Below, in pieces: positions 20,932-32,904 of a stretch of DNA of 64,000 nt. The stretch's first letter is position 1. Each line of letters opens with the position of its first letter. Source of the stretch: Prorocentrum cordatum. Lineage: Eukaryota; Sar; Dinophyceae; Prorocentrales; Prorocentraceae. The translations under genes were made by a program, and so were the position numbers. The stretch spans positions 1,361,080-1,425,079 of the forward strand of contig CAUYUJ010003558.1 in assembly GCA_963575745.1 (NCBI GenBank), read 5' to 3'. The notes below the pieces were generated by a model that was given only the letters and a program-made list of their open reading frames with translations, had not been told where the DNA came from and searched no databases.

Positions 20932-21891
20932 CCAGTAGGACGCGTGGGCGCAATGAAGCAGACACGCCAAATGCACGCCATATCGGGCGACAGACGCGCC
21001 AAAAGCGTGGTTACGCGGCTGCGACGCGCCAAACGCGCGCTGGGAGGACGATGACAGGAGGAGGGAGATGACGATGATGATGACAATCAACATGCAGGAC
21101 AAATATTGTGTCATCTCATACATCAATTATGTGGACAATAATCTTACACTTCTGAAGTCCACTGCTGTCTCGGCCGGCCAGCACGCCGATATTCCACCCA
21201 AGTGTTTGGTGCACCATCTTGTAAGCATACCATCTGACGCGCGAGCGACACAGGGCCGCTTGATACTGTATGGTATAATTTGTTGTCTGCCGAATAATAC
21301 TTCAGAGAAAAGATCGACGCCGCCCCTGTCTAGAACGTATGAGCTTGTTTTCTTGACATGAAAGCAAACTGGATACCCAGAATGCGCCTCAAACGCCGGC
21401 AGTGGAAAGCATCGAGTCTGCGACGGTCAGCTTATAGTAGCCAAAGGGAACAGAAGAAATAAAAAATTCGCCCAGGACGCAACTGTCGTATACTTTGCAT
21501 TTTCTGTTCCACCCCAATGCTGTATGGCACCATCTTCTTGCGAGCTGCTTGAAGATGCGTTGCGCTTCGCCGAGGCGCCGGGTGACCTCTGGCCCCGCTT
21601 TGCCATCGCAAGTAGGCGTTCCGCCCAGATGCACCGGTTCCCGGACCACCTTGATAGGGCCTCCACCAGGTCGCTCTGCCGCATCGCTCGTCGAGATGTA
21701 TGCGCTTGGAGCATTTTGTCCCAATTGACTTCAAGACCAAATGTTTGCCCTTTCAACACAGTAGCGTTCAACATGCTTTGAATATTGACTTTGCTGTGTG
21801 AAGCCAACAACGTGTCGTCTGTGTACAAGATGTCTCGCGTTACTACGTAAGCCGGCTCAACCTCAAAATCAATTGTATGTTTGAGAGGTAA
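20932..21891 (-). mobile_element. 5'-truncated LINE fragment (RT C-terminal half), copy 2
   Basis: The minus strand starts within the RT palm. YTDDTLLAS (nt about 21,825-21,799) is motif C with intact DD, followed by FGLEVNWDKM, the motif D lysine region. After a frameshift come VHLGG, RRLGEAQRIFKQLARRW and FISSVPFGYYKL; after a second, LDAFHCRRLRRILGIQ (about 21,425-21,378), and finally RRAGRPRQQW (about 21,195-21,165), the usual C-terminal block of this LINE type. Satellite sequence abuts both ends, so the copy inserted into the satellite. Loss of everything before motif C is typical of incomplete target-primed reverse transcription. Confidence 0.85.
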
Positions 21892-22180
21892 CATCTGGAT
21901 CCGTTTACTGCCCGACTCCGCCGTGCCTCCCAAGAGCTCCCGAAACTGGCGATGCAGCATCCCCCGGGAGCTGCGACCTCTAGTCCGGATCCGTATACTC
22001 CCCGGCTCCACAATGCCTCCCAGGTGCCCACGAAAATGGCGACAACTTGCGCAGTTCGAATTCCCCTAGGGAGATGCGAAGCCTAGTCTGGATCCGTCTA
22101 CTCCCCGACTCCGACGTGCCTCCCAGGAGCCCACGAAAAGGGGTGACAGTTGCGGAGTTCGCAGCCCCAGGGAACAGCGC
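21892..22180. repeat. About 100-bp satellite, third block
   Basis: About three units with CTGGATCCGT, CCGACTCCGCCGTGCCTCCC, GAGCCCACGAAAA and GTTGCGCAGTTCG-type strings resume next to the LINE end. Confidence 0.9.
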
Positions 22181-22715
22181 AGGAGGAGGCAGGAGAAGGG
22201 GGGAGGAGAGGAGGTGTGCGACCGCAGCGCTCTATTCAAAACGAGAACCCACCGCACGAGGATTGGGAAAAACCTTCTCGAACCCAGTACCTCGAACCTC
22301 GCCCCCTTCCCTGCTGGCTGGAACCAACGCTCGGCGCCACTTAAGACTTACAGCCGGCTCCAAGGCCGGATGACCTTCAGATCCAGGCAAGCAAGCAAGC
22401 AAGCAATCCAACCGAATCAACAATTCGGCCCAGAGTCGAGCGCGAAAGGGCTACATCTCAAACATTATTGTCGGCACGTCAAGGAAAAACGCGCGAGGGC
22501 GTCCTCGTATTCAGGGAAGTCATTGGCTGAACTTGCTTCATGCTGGTCGATTTTAGGAGTGGGCTACGACGGGCGCCACGTTTCGGGTCCTGGGACCCTC
22601 CTAGGACGATGTGGATCGAACAATGAAGGATCTTGGCCGGCCCCCGTTTGCTGGGGGTGAAAGGGCGTGTGAAACATTTGGCTGTCCTCCTGCCCTCCCC
22701 CTGTGGGTGTGGGGT
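22181..22715. other. No gene recognised
   Basis: Short frames only. A small AAGC tandem (AAGCAAGCAAGCAAGC) occurs at about 22,388-22,406. Confidence 0.45.
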
Positions 22716-22815
22716 GGTTCGTCGTCGTCGTCGTCCGTCGTCCTTCGTCCGTCGTCCGTCGTCCGTCGTCCGTCGTCGTCGTCATCGTCGTCGTCGTCTT
22801 CGTCGTCGTCCTCTC
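22716..22815. repeat. GTC / GTCC microsatellite
   Basis: GTCGTCGTC repeats alternate with CGTCCGTCGTCCGTCG 7-mer-like repeats, a compound tract. Confidence 0.9.
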
Positions 22816-24610
22816 CGGGGTCCACAATGCAATTAGAGCGGGGGGGGCGGGAGGGGGCGGCGGCTAGGCGGCGGGGCGCACGAGCTCCCCAGCGCACCTC
22901 AGGCCTTCAAATTCCAACTCCAACCACCATGCCCAATATGCACTCGAAGATGGCTCACGAAAGAGTTCCGGCGCACCAGAGACGTTTCTAAAACATCCAA
23001 CGTGGCCTCAGGACGACCAAGAGGGTCTGTCAAACGCTTCACCAACGAGGGCCCAAGTGGACCCAGAAGACAGCCTCCAGGGGCCAGAACCAATGATTCC
23101 AACACCCTGCGTATCCTACGTACGTTGGTCAATTTTTCTGTGCGCGATGCCTCTGGCTCCTCATTTCCTCATGTCCACCTCTTCCCGAAGGTCGTTCACA
23201 CTCAGCGCCGCAAGGAGGAGACGCCAAAGGGTATTTCGTGCTTCCGTCAGCGCTCAGGTTGTGGGGATGTATCAGGTGGCTCTCTCGGTTTCAAAGGTAC
23301 ACCCGTCGCTTGTCAGTCAGTATCTGGAAGAATGCTGCTTCCAGCAAGAATGGGGCATGACGGTGATATAAATGTATCGGTATCATTGCCCATGGTAGGT
23401 ATATCAGACATGTTTCCTGTAAGTCAACAAACCGTTGAGCTACGGACCAATGAGCGCAATAGAGCAAGATGGGGAGGAGGAGGAGGAGGCGGAGGAGGGG
23501 CGACGACGACGACCCTCACTCCATTCACGCGCGCGGAGGTGGGCCCGCGGTGCCTGCTCTAAAGGCGTCTTGTCCTGCAAGCGCGAAACAGCTGCGACTG
23601 GCGGCCGCAGGGCGGCTGGCGGCGGCAGCGAACGAGCAGGGAGAGAAGAGTAGCAACTTCCCCCGCGGCGGGGCGCGCAGGCTCCGCGCTTCGAGTCAGC
23701 CCCGGAGAGCACCGCGGCTTCCTGCCCCCCCCCCCCGCCCCGGCGCATTGCCTCCCCCCCGGCGCTAACCCCCAGAACTTTTACTGGGTCGGGGGGGGGG
23801 GGGCGCCGATAATCCCGCCGGACCCCCCTTAGCGAGGGCCGACACGGACCGACGATTCCCCCCGTGCATTTCCCCAGGCGTCAAACGTGGACGTAGGAGC
23901 CCACGCGGAGGCGCTGCGCCCCGCCCTTCTTCAGCAAGTAGCGCAGCCGCGGCTGGGCCGCTGCAAGCAGTTCCGCCCTTCACCTCGTACGACGGGCACA
24001 GTGGCAATCGCAATCATCGGCAGACCAACGCTAGCATCTCTTCCCCAGCAATATTCCACGCGCACATGCCACCAGTTGCAAGATCATCATCCTGTTGGGT
24101 GGTGTCCCACGTGCCTGATACTGGCCCCTGTGGTAGTTCCTCCGGGTCGTGCGACCGCTCGACGCCTGGCGCCCGCCCGATGCGTGGCGCTCTGTCCATT
24201 GTCGTTCCTGTCCGCGACGTGCCCGAGGCATCGGTTGCCTTGGCTCGTTGTGCGATGATGAGGTTGGCCTCGATCTAGCCTCGCGGCCCCTGCTCTGCGC
24301 CTGCTCCGGCGAGCTCCATTCTTGTCCCTCCTCAGCATCGCGGCCCCGCCCCGGCCTCGGCGGCGGGGTCGGCGGCGCCTCGCGCCGCGCAGGCTGCCTG
24401 CGCGCGCCGTCGCGGAGGAGGCGGCCATAGGAGGCGCCAGCCAGCGCATCGCTCGCCCCAGCCAGCACACTGCCTGCCGGCGACGCGGGCGGGGTAAAAA
24501 AAAGCAGCAGGAGCACCGACTGAGTCGGCACCTCGAACACCTCGCTGTGCAACCACCATAGGTTTCAACAGATCTGGCGCTGAACACCGCCGGCTGAGCC
24601 GGCGGCAGTT
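22816..24610. other. No gene recognised; GC-rich
   Basis: Minus-strand pieces at 22,899-23,132 and 24,031-24,587 are open but show no conserved motif. 23,480-23,820 and 24,290-24,420 are strongly GC-rich with C or G homopolymers. Part of 24.0-24.6 kb could be decayed retroelement, but nothing is diagnostic. Confidence 0.4.
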
Positions 24611-24611
24611 C

Positions 24612-24803
24612 TCTCCAGAATAATCGTTTTATCGGACATGGGTGAATGTGCAGCTGGACTGGGCGGATCTGATTAGTCCCTCCAGAATAACCGTTCTATC
24701 GGATATGAGTGATCGTTTATCGGATATGAGCGAATGTGGGTCTTATCGGATGTGAGTGAATGGCGCGATGCAAGCTGCGACGCGACACCCTGCATCGCGC
24801 CAT
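24612..24803. repeat. Short tandem (TATCGGATATGAGTGA) and perfect hairpin
   Basis: TCCAGAATAA(C/T)CGTT and TATCGGA(T/C)(A/G)TGAGTGA-type strings recur at about 24,613, 24,682, 24,717 and 24,744. They end at a perfect 13-bp inverted repeat, ATGGCGCGATGCA (24,760-24,772) and its complement (24,791-24,803), with an 18-nt loop. Confidence 0.7.
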
Positions 24804-24926
24804 CCGCGGATGCGCCGACGTCGGTTGACCCGAAAGCAGGGGGCCTTTTCTGTGCGAAGGTGCGCAACATGTCAGTGGCCACTGTAGCATTCTGCTGGCC
24901 ACGATTGGCAACCAGCCATCCCCGAA

Positions 24927-27016
24927 TCAATGCGCAGTTATGCAGCTAAGGCTCCTGCCGTTTATCTTCGCCAAAGAGATCAGCCATCGCGACTTGCGTC
25001 GGCCAAGGGTTCGTGCGCACTCTGGACTTAAGGCCGAGCTCCAAGTCCACGATGTCTGTCTCCAACAGGTCGGATCTCTGCACTGCCTCTCCTTGTTTCT
25101 CGTCGAGTTCGCACGAATATCTCCGCGTCTGCCGCGGGCAATTGTCCACCCTGTCTCCCATGTGCAATCCTGGGCGTCAAGCGCGTTCTGAATTGCCGCC
25201 TGGCATGCGACGCACCGTTCTTCGCGAACAAATGCGCGATGCATTCCTGCCTCTCAAGAGAGCAATGGGAACTATATTTTCTTGCCGTTCTATTGCGGGG
25301 CCCTCGGGCGAACTCCTCGCGCCGCTGGGCGCCGGAGTAGTGGGCCTATCTCTGAGGCCTTTACCCTTGCCCTTTGCATGCGTCTCTGCCGCGGGCTTCG
25401 TAGCCGGCAGAGCCGGTTGCGGGGCGGGGGCTACCTTGGGCCCCTTGCATTTGAACGGGCCCCCCGGCCCCCCGGGCATCGCTCACCTCGCGGAACGCAC
25501 TCGCGCGCGACCCCTTTCTTCATCCGTCCGTCTTCGACCGCGCCCGCGGGCTTGCCCAGCGACTTCTTTGGGCCAACAGGACCTGGGGCAGCAGAGTAAT
25601 CAGACTTTCCTCTTTGGCTAAGAGTCTTCTTCCGACAATCCAAATCAATGTCGTTCCCATCCTCCCCAGTGCACGCGCGCAGTTGATGCAACAACCGCTC
25701 GCATGCTTCTACGTCTGCCCCTACCTCTCAAATGCTCGTTGCGTAAAAAGTGATTCCCCGTTGCGTCCCCGTATGGGGTCTTCATCTGTCCATTAAAAAG
25801 CGCGTGGGCCACTGCGGCCATCTCCAAGGATGGCTCTGAACCTCCGTGGAGGTCCCGACAACGAGACATCCAATCGATGTAGGAAACCCTCGCCTCGTTT
25901 GCCCCCAATGATGACGATGTCGACTAAATGCCGCGCCGACATATCCCTGCCGTGCTCTGTATGATCGCAAAGCCAATGGCGAGTCAAACGTATCATCTCG
26001 CCCAATAAGCAAGCGGGGCTCGCTGTGCGCGCCGTGCTCCGCTCGCGAAATCTGCGCAATATAATGCGTCGGCAGCGGCGGGGGATTTGCCCCTATTCTT
26101 CCTGGAAAAATTGCCCGTCCAGTCCGGCGCAATCGGCGCGTCAATCTTGTCGCGCTTCCCTGAGCGCCAGCCTCATTGCACTGGAGATCGGCATCAGCTT
26201 GATCTCCGTTGTCTTTCACGCCTGCTTCCGAAATTCGAGAGGGCATGCGATGGGCCCCTTTATCATCTCTGCAATGATCTCCTCCATCTCCGCCGCCGCC
26301 AAGCACCTCCCCCAACGCCTCCGCCCCCGACTGAGTCGCGAGCTATCGGCCCTGGATCAGGTGGCCCATCTAGCGCGCCTGGCATCTCAGATAGTGGATC
26401 TCTTGATAGTTCGAGAAGCTGAGGAAACGAAGGCACGCGAAAGAAGCGTTGCTCCAACAGCTCGGGAGAGCACCAATGACTGCCGTGCAGATCAGAAGTT
26501 TTCTCCGACTCAGCTGTCTTGTTCGGCATGTTCTGCCCCTCGAATAAGTCGCGCTCGTGCAGAACATCTGCCGCCGAGTGAGAGTAGCCGCGCGTGCCTG
26601 TGCTTCCCGCTGTCGGGTGCGCCAGCGCCCGCCCGCCCCCCTGACGCGCCCGGGCAGCTCAGTCGTGGAGCCAATGCGATTGTCGCGGCATGGCTTGGAA
26701 CATTGAACGCAATGGATCTTCTGCGCGATTTTGCAAAAATGACACATTTGCATATCCCCGAAGCTGCGGCGACGCGCAGCCGCGGCCCCCATCCCCGAGG
26801 TCCAATGTTCAGCTTCCCGGCATTAAAGGCTGAGCCTCGAACGCCATTCGACTCGACAAACCGCCCCCGTGAAAGTGGGCCCCGGCCCGAGTCTCCACGG
26901 CAGATGGGACCATGGCAACATCGCCCTGCGCCGCGGATTGAATCCGCAACGCAGCTGGCACCCCACAACTTTGACCTGTTACATCTTGAGCTTCCCGGAG
27001 AAGAGTCAATGTCATG

Positions 27017-27067
<51 letters not shown>

Positions 27068-27498
27068 TTCGCAAGACCCTCGGCAAGCGCATTAATTTCT
27101 GCTCCCATTGTCATTGCTTGATCGGTGGCGCCACGCCCTCGAGGGTTCGCATGTTGCAAACTTGCAAACGCCTCTTCATTCGCGCGATGAACCAGAGCAG
27201 CTTGTTGCGCCGCCTTCTCTCGCATTGCGTCTTCCGCCGACCGATTAGATATCCTCCCCTCCATCACTGTCCACTGCGCAGACTGTTGCATCTGCGGTTC
27301 TTTCGCTGACCCCCCCCCCCCTCTCCCCCCCCGCGAACGCCGCCCATTTCCATCCTCTATTGCCCCGCGGACTCCTCCACTTCCTTCTTTTGCCCTTCGG
27401 CCTCCATCAAGGGCAGCTCGACTGCTTCCGACGCAGACCGCCTGCCCAGGCGAGCTCGCTGCGCGGCCTGTAGAAGAGCCCCCTTCCCCATGCTTCAC
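24927..27498 (-). pseudogene. Decayed retroelement-like coding remnants
   Basis: Several minus frames follow one another. The first (27,498-26,809) has a helical stretch NEEAFASLQHA and INALAEGLAKQRE. The next has a zinc-binding pattern C-x2-C-x7-C-x2-C in CHFCKIAQKIHCVQC (nt about 26,744-26,700), like the Zn ribbon near the N-terminus of some protist LINE proteins. A third (26,059-25,645) has ARHLVDIVIIGGKRGE and, in another frame, ARVSYIDWMSR, which could be the IDY block of an APE endonuclease. No RT motif is found. These pieces are consistent with a decayed LINE but not diagnostic. Confidence 0.4.
27020..27065. repeat. (TC)n dinucleotide microsatellite
   Basis: About 23 uninterrupted TC units. 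This is the only long dinucleotide repeat noticed in a window dominated by triplet repeats. Confidence 0.95.
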
Positions 27499-27579
27499 CT
27501 TCCAGAGTTGTTCGCCCTTCTGCGCTTAAACCGGGCGAACTTGCGGGGCCAGTTCTTCGAGAAGTCTCGTTTCATGGGT

Positions 27580-28950
27580 TAACCTTTTCTTTCGCTTCAT
27601 TCGTTTCATCGGTTAACCTTTTCACTGGCAAGAAAAGCAAGACGACGACATCTGCGCTCTTTCATGTCGATGCATTCCGATTTAAACAAATGAGATTGCT
27701 CTGCTGGCGCGCAAAGAAACGACCGCCGCGGCGCGCCTGTCGAGAACTTCGCTCGCTTTCCCGGGGCGCCCATTTCCCGCCGACGGGCAGCGCCGCGGCC
27801 CTCGGGCCCAACAACTACCTTTCAACGAAGAGACCCCGGAAGATAACCCACGAGATCCTCGACTGATCCTGGGCCTTGCACCTTGCACCCGCTCTTGCTG
27901 CTAGTGGCGATCGAGATGCAAATGTTTTGATCGCATTATGTGGAGACTACATCGAAGTCGGGATCGGCCCTGGGATTTCTTGCGCGGCTGGGCAATTCTG
28001 ATCGCCGAGCAAACTGTCTGCCATGCTGGAATCAGTCATTGAAGGCGCCCCCAGGCACGTTCGGGCGCGCCGGCAGGACCGCGAGCGGCCTGGGAAGATT
28101 GAACCAAGGAACAAGCGGCTCCTTTGGCACGAGCGACAAGTCACAGAGTGTGCGCTGAGCGCCCGTGCGAAGCTGCGCAGCACAGACGGGCGAGCAATGT
28201 GGCGCTGGCTCTTACCGAAGTACCTCATGCGGACGATCGGGATGAAGTGGGCAAGGTGGAACCGCGCAACATTCCCCGCGTAGATCACGATCAACGGCTT
28301 CTTCCAGCACCGCGAGCGGGCTGTCCAACTCCGCGTTCTTTGGCGGCGTCTGGATCTCAAAAAAGGAATGTCGGGCCACTCGTCGCCGTCGCTCTCCGCC
28401 AAACACAAGGAGCGCATTGCGCGCGCATGCTAGTGGCCCAGGGACATGGGGGCACGTGGCCGAGCGCGCCAGTGGCCCCATTGCCCAGGGAGTCAGCAAC
28501 TTCGCTGAGACAGCGACGGCCACGACGAAAACGAAATCCCCCCGGTCTAGCCATCAAGGAGAAAGCAATAGCACAAAAGAAACCAGCGCGACCATCGAAG
28601 ACTGCCCAGAGCACAGCCAGCTGTCTCCTTACAGGGCCAACCCCCCTCGATGGCGACGCCATCGCGCACGTGCTCACTCTTTAACACGAGAGCCAACGCG
28701 AAAATACATGCATACCCGTGCCATTCAGCATCGATGGACGACGCTCCAAAAAGCAAGCGATGAATGCAATGTCATGCCTGGGCCCCACCATGATCACAAT
28801 GGACAAATCCACGCCCGGCATGAATATCATCGCGACAAGCCCCATCAAACAGGCAAACGCCCCCCCCCCCCCCCCTCGATCGTTTTCGGCGAGTCGGAAG
28901 GGGGCGCAGCACCTGAGAAGGCGAGGTCTTGCAGCATTTCACTTCTTGCC
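27580..28950. other. No gene recognised
   Basis: Minus-strand frames are open in pieces, for example KPLIVIYAGNVARFHLAHFI (about 28,300-28,240), and may be further decayed retroelement sequence, but no catalytic motif is seen. A C homopolymer of about 15 lies at 28,860-28,874. Confidence 0.35.
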
Positions 28951-28954
28951 CTTA

Positions 28955-30100
28955 TTACCAGACCTTCAGAGCAACAGCATCCACGAGGTTTGAACTGCGC
29001 GGCGCACGCGAGGAGCTGGGAGATGTCGCAGACATGGCCAATGTCGAATCTGACATATATCCAGGAAGGTCGGGGCGAGATTCCGTAAATTCCCTGCTAT
29101 AGGTGCCGCGGCCGGCTTCGACGATCTCGCCGAGGCCCGCGACCAGCCGGTGCTCGTTTTCAAGATCGCTCAGAGCCAGTCGCCCCGAGTCACCGGCTGC
29201 CTGCTTGCCCCTGCCACCTAGGCGCGAATTAGTCAAGACAGCCTGCGACGTGGACTGAGGCTTCAACGCGCTGAGACTCCACCGCTCGGCCCGCGCATCA
29301 CGCGCGCGCGATCTCCTGGCCCCCGGCAGCTGCCCGCCCCCGCCCCGCCCCTCAGACGCGAAGGGGCGCGCGGCGCTGTCGCGCAGCAGCTCGCGCGGCG
29401 AGCGCAGCAGGCGCTTCGACCAGCAGCGGGCCCAGCCTTGCCAGCGGGCGAAGAGACGCACCCCAGCGTCACATTCGGCGGCAACTCTTTCGCCACCTGT
29501 CGCGCAGAAGCCTCGGCATGCTGAGATTTCCAACGAATCGGTTTCTTCTCGCGCCAGGCTCGCTCATGTAGACGGTCAAACTGGCAGATCATCATTCCAA
29601 GGTCCGCAACAGTCGAAGCAGACGGGCGCTTGCTTGACGCGACCACGTTGAGACGCAGTACGCAGGGACCCATCAATATAACGGCCTTCTGCCGTAGTGA
29701 CGTCAGAACCGAATGCAAGCCCCGTCGGGGCACTCGCCTTCCTTCACAAAGAGCGAAGACAATTAAGACGATGCTGCGTCGCCAACGCGAGGGGCAACCC
29801 ACCGCATTCAGAACGCGAGCCACGCGTGCACTCCCCAAATAGAACAGCTTCCGCCTGAGACTTTTTCGGCCCCAACTCAGCGTTGAGATCCGCCCCCATC
29901 ACAACGGCGTCGCCAGGCATGTTGAAATGCTGGGGGCGGTCTGGCAGAAGCGCTGACCATAATGAACCTAGGGGAAGTAAGCGGATAAAAGCATAAACTA
30001 TATCACATCCACGCGGGAGTGCTGAACCAGGAGGCCCCTGTGACCTGCTAGTCAAGACGAGACGACATACAATTCCTGCAGCAGAAGCACATCCCACTCA
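28955..30100 (-). pseudogene. LINE fragment: APE-type endonuclease region, copy 3
   Basis: The diagnostic block is DAVVMGADLNAELG (nt about 29,911-29,870), the GDxNA strand of LINE endonucleases, followed by GGLPLALATQHRL, matching the conserved segment ending in HxL. A LLQELYVV-like frame upstream (about 30,085) may hold the early catalytic Glu. Downstream, LRLNVVASSKRPSAST and a Trp/basic linker (to about 29,530) fit the end of the domain. Frames are interrupted, and no RT was found before 28,955. Confidence 0.65.
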
Positions 30101-30748
30101 CATTCCTCACCCTGAAATTCTAGAGACTGTCAAAATTCTCAATCGCTACACCACAACAGTTCAGCGTCATCACGTCCACAGACGGACTGGTTTTCTTTCC
30201 CCACGATTTGGCACCACACCTCCTCGCTCCAGAAAGAGCGTCCCTGTCGAAAATATTGTTTGCTTTTTCTCGATCCACTCCTGGAAGATCTGATCAAATG
30301 CAAGGTCCGGTTGCTGCAGATCCGCGCTGCAGTTGGCTGAGCAGAGAGTGGGTTGTCCACGCATACTGGTATATGCAACAACCTGCATTTCCCTCCTGGC
30401 ATCGGGCAATCTGACATCTTCCGTAGAACTGATAACCTTCACTGGAAAAGAACAAGAATTGGACACTCGATGTTTGCCCTCTGCCATTGACAACGCCATC
30501 ATGTTCACGAGCGAAAGTGCGATCCGCTTCAATTCCATGGTACGGTGCGTGTTACGCAATATTTGCATGAGTGTATAGCGCCTTGCCGCCATCATACCCA
30601 ACGAAAATGTTTTTTCCCCGGCGCAATCACGATGTTTGCCCACGAGAGCCCAGGTAGCCCTCATCATCTGTCATATGCTGGAATACACCATGACAGTACC
30701 TTTGTCTCAATATGGCAGCACATCACCGTTTCCCGAAGCTTCAGGAAG
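30101..30748 (-). pseudogene. Possible leader region of LINE copy 3
   Basis: The minus frame of about 165 residues just upstream of the endonuclease is open and mostly polar (MELKRIALSLVNMMALSMAE, then SADLQQPDLAFDQIFQEWI). Its position fits a LINE N-terminal part. It has no recognisable domain. Confidence 0.3.
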
Positions 30749-30786
30749 AAAAAAAAAATAAAAAAAAAAAAAAAAAAAAAAAAAAA
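30749..30786. repeat. A-rich homopolymer (one T interruption)
   Basis: About 38 bp of A on the plus strand, interrupted by one T at about 30,760, followed by CGCTACTATTTGG. It may mark the 3' end of a plus-strand retroposed fragment or be slippage. Confidence 0.95.
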
Positions 30787-31059
30787 ACGCTACTATTTGG
30801 AGAGCGTCCTCCCCCTGGGCTGCATCCGGTTGTCCTGGAGTCCTCTGCGTCGCCGCCGCAAAAGCTGCACCCGTAGGTCTGGAACCTGCTGCTGCCGACT
30901 GTGCTACACGTAGCGCGTTGGCTGCGCACCGACATCATGGACGGAACGTTGTCAAAATGAGGGTGGCCGAACGGTCATTCACTGTCCCTGTGTGCGTGGC
31001 TGAAATGAGATTCCGCGATGCGGATTATTGTTGTTGCTGGTTGCTGTTTGGCGTCGTCC

Positions 31060-31480
31060 CCCTTGCGACCCACCCAAACCCCGGCCCGCGACCCACCCGC
31101 GACCCTCCCGCGACCCACCCCTGCGACCCGCCCGCGACCCGCCCGCGACCCACCCCCGACCCTCCCGCGACCCACCCGCGACCCACCCGCGACCCACCCG
31201 CGACCCGGCCCGCGACCCGGCCCGCGACCCACCCGCAAATCACCCGCGACCCATCCGCGACCCATCCGCGACCCACCCCGCGACCCACCCACATTGCTTT
31301 AAAGAAAAAACAGCGCCTGCAGCGGGCCCATTGTAGAACTTGCAAAAATTGGGCGCCTGCGGCGGGCGTCTTCGGAGCCTGAAAAACCCCAGACGTCCCC
31401 GCCGCCCCCTCTCTCTCGTCCCCGCCGCCCCATCTCTCTCATCCGCAACTGCGGGGGGTTACGCACCTTCTTCATCCTGT
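31060..31480 (+). repeat. Family D element, copy 1, with GCGACCCACCC minisatellite
   Basis: The array at 31,064-31,291 consists of about 10-bp units of the type CGACCCACCCG. It is followed by a unique flank with AAGAAAAAACAGCGCCTGC, GCGGGCGTCTTCGGAGCCTG and ATCCGCAACTGCGGGG. The same array-plus-flank arrangement appears inverted at 32,905-33,330. Confidence 0.85.
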
Positions 31481-32055
31481 TGCCCATGGGCGCACTCATT
31501 CCCGGCATGAACAGCATGAAGTCTGCACTGATGACCCCTTCGCTCCCACTTCCAACTGCCACATTCCTTCCACCTGTCATCACCATCAGTAACCTCCCGC
31601 TTACGCATGGGAAAAACATTTGCTCCACGTTTACACGTCACTGCGCATGCCTCGACGGACCGTCGGCGCGCGCGGCGCTGCAAGGCGGGAGCCCTTGAGC
31701 CAAACAATGGCGGAAGAGGAGTAAAAGGGGAGGGAGGAGGAGGAGGAGGAGGAGGAGAAGGAGGAGGAAAAACAGGACGACGACGGGGGAGATCCTGACG
31801 ATCCTGCTGCGCAGCACCCTGCCCAACCGCCCCGGGTAGTGAGGCAACGCGTGGCGCCACGACGCATGGCGGCGGCCCGAATACGACCTTAGGCGGGGCA
31901 CAACTGTTCTGATACCGCTGCTCCCCGGACCTTCCGTGGAACGCATTCGGAATATAATCTCGAAGCAAGTATGGCCATGGCGACGGGGGGAGCGCAGCGG
32001 TGTCGGTACCTTTTTGAAGGGCGACGCCGGGGGGGTGAACTCAGGAGGAAAACCA
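31481..32055. other. Spacer between family D copies; GAG microsatellite, no gene
   Basis: A GGAGGA-type tract lies at about 31,730-31,770. Open frames are short or low-complexity; no domain. Confidence 0.45.
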
Positions 32056-32310
32056 TCAAGCTGGAGTCGGCGATGGATCGCCGATAAATCGGCGATAGGC
32101 CCACGAGAGCAAATCCCCCCGTTCCTGGGCGGGGTCGGCTACTGGGTTCGATGCAAGCCCCTTCTGGGCCTATCCAAGCCGTGAAGCGCGAATTGCGATC
32201 ATCCTCTCGCCCCGGCCTCTGTGGGCGACCTGGATGTTCGAGGAGCGAGGATCAAAATTGTTTCCCCTTTTCTGAACGTTTTGAACGCTCTGTATCTCTT
32301 GGGCTGAGGG
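32056..32310 (-). repeat. Family A repeat, copy 4 (partial)
   Basis: Shares with copy 1 the ordered blocks GGAGTCGGCGAT, ATCGGCGAT, CCTGGGCGGGG, GGGCCTATCCA, GCGACCTGGATGTTCGAG, GAGGATC and TTCTGAACGTT. The terminal blocks of the family are not recognised here, so it is truncated or diverged. Confidence 0.75.
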
Positions 32311-32317
32311 TGGGGTT

Positions 32318-32415
32318 GGGGGAGAAGGAGGAGGAAGGGGAGGAGGATGAGGAGGAAGATGAGAAGGAGGATGAGGAAGAGGAGGAGGCGGAGGAGCAGG
32401 AAGGGGAGGATTATA
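32318..32415. repeat. GAG-rich microsatellite next to family A copy 4
   Basis: Interrupted GAGGAG/GATGAGG repeats begin within 20 bp of the element's TCTCTTGGG block, as in copy 1. Confidence 0.85.
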
Positions 32416-32904
32416 GAATGGAATAAAATGTCGCAATGGAGCTCCAACTAAAACGATATAACAAACACGATGAGACCTGTGCGCTGCTTCTGTAGCTTGA
32501 CATCGCTTGCAACGTAAGAGGCTTTTCGGGCGCCCCCCGCGATGCTCCATATCAGGCGGCCCCGAAATTCGGCGCGCAGCCTGGGAAGGTACCCAGCTGC
32601 GGAGAGCCAAAATCAACTCTCAGACACGCTTTTTCGGGCAAGCCTGATCGGACGATCTTCACCCCTGTCAGCCACTTGCTCCAAAGGAGTAACACATGTA
32701 GTCAAGGCAAGGGGGGATGGTCCGAGGTGCGAAGTAGTTCCGTCTCCCCCTCTCTTCCACAGCGCCCACGACCCCCACGGCGACCACGACCACAACCCGA
32801 ACCTTTTCTCTTACTACACGTTGGCACAGCCATGGGGCGAACCATAGCAGGCACCACAGGGGTATCGGGATGGTCAAACGTCGACACCGCTGGGGTCTCC
32901 GTAG
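32416..32904. other. No gene recognised
   Basis: Short frames only. CGACCACGACCACAACC-like imperfect repeats at about 32,780. Confidence 0.4.
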
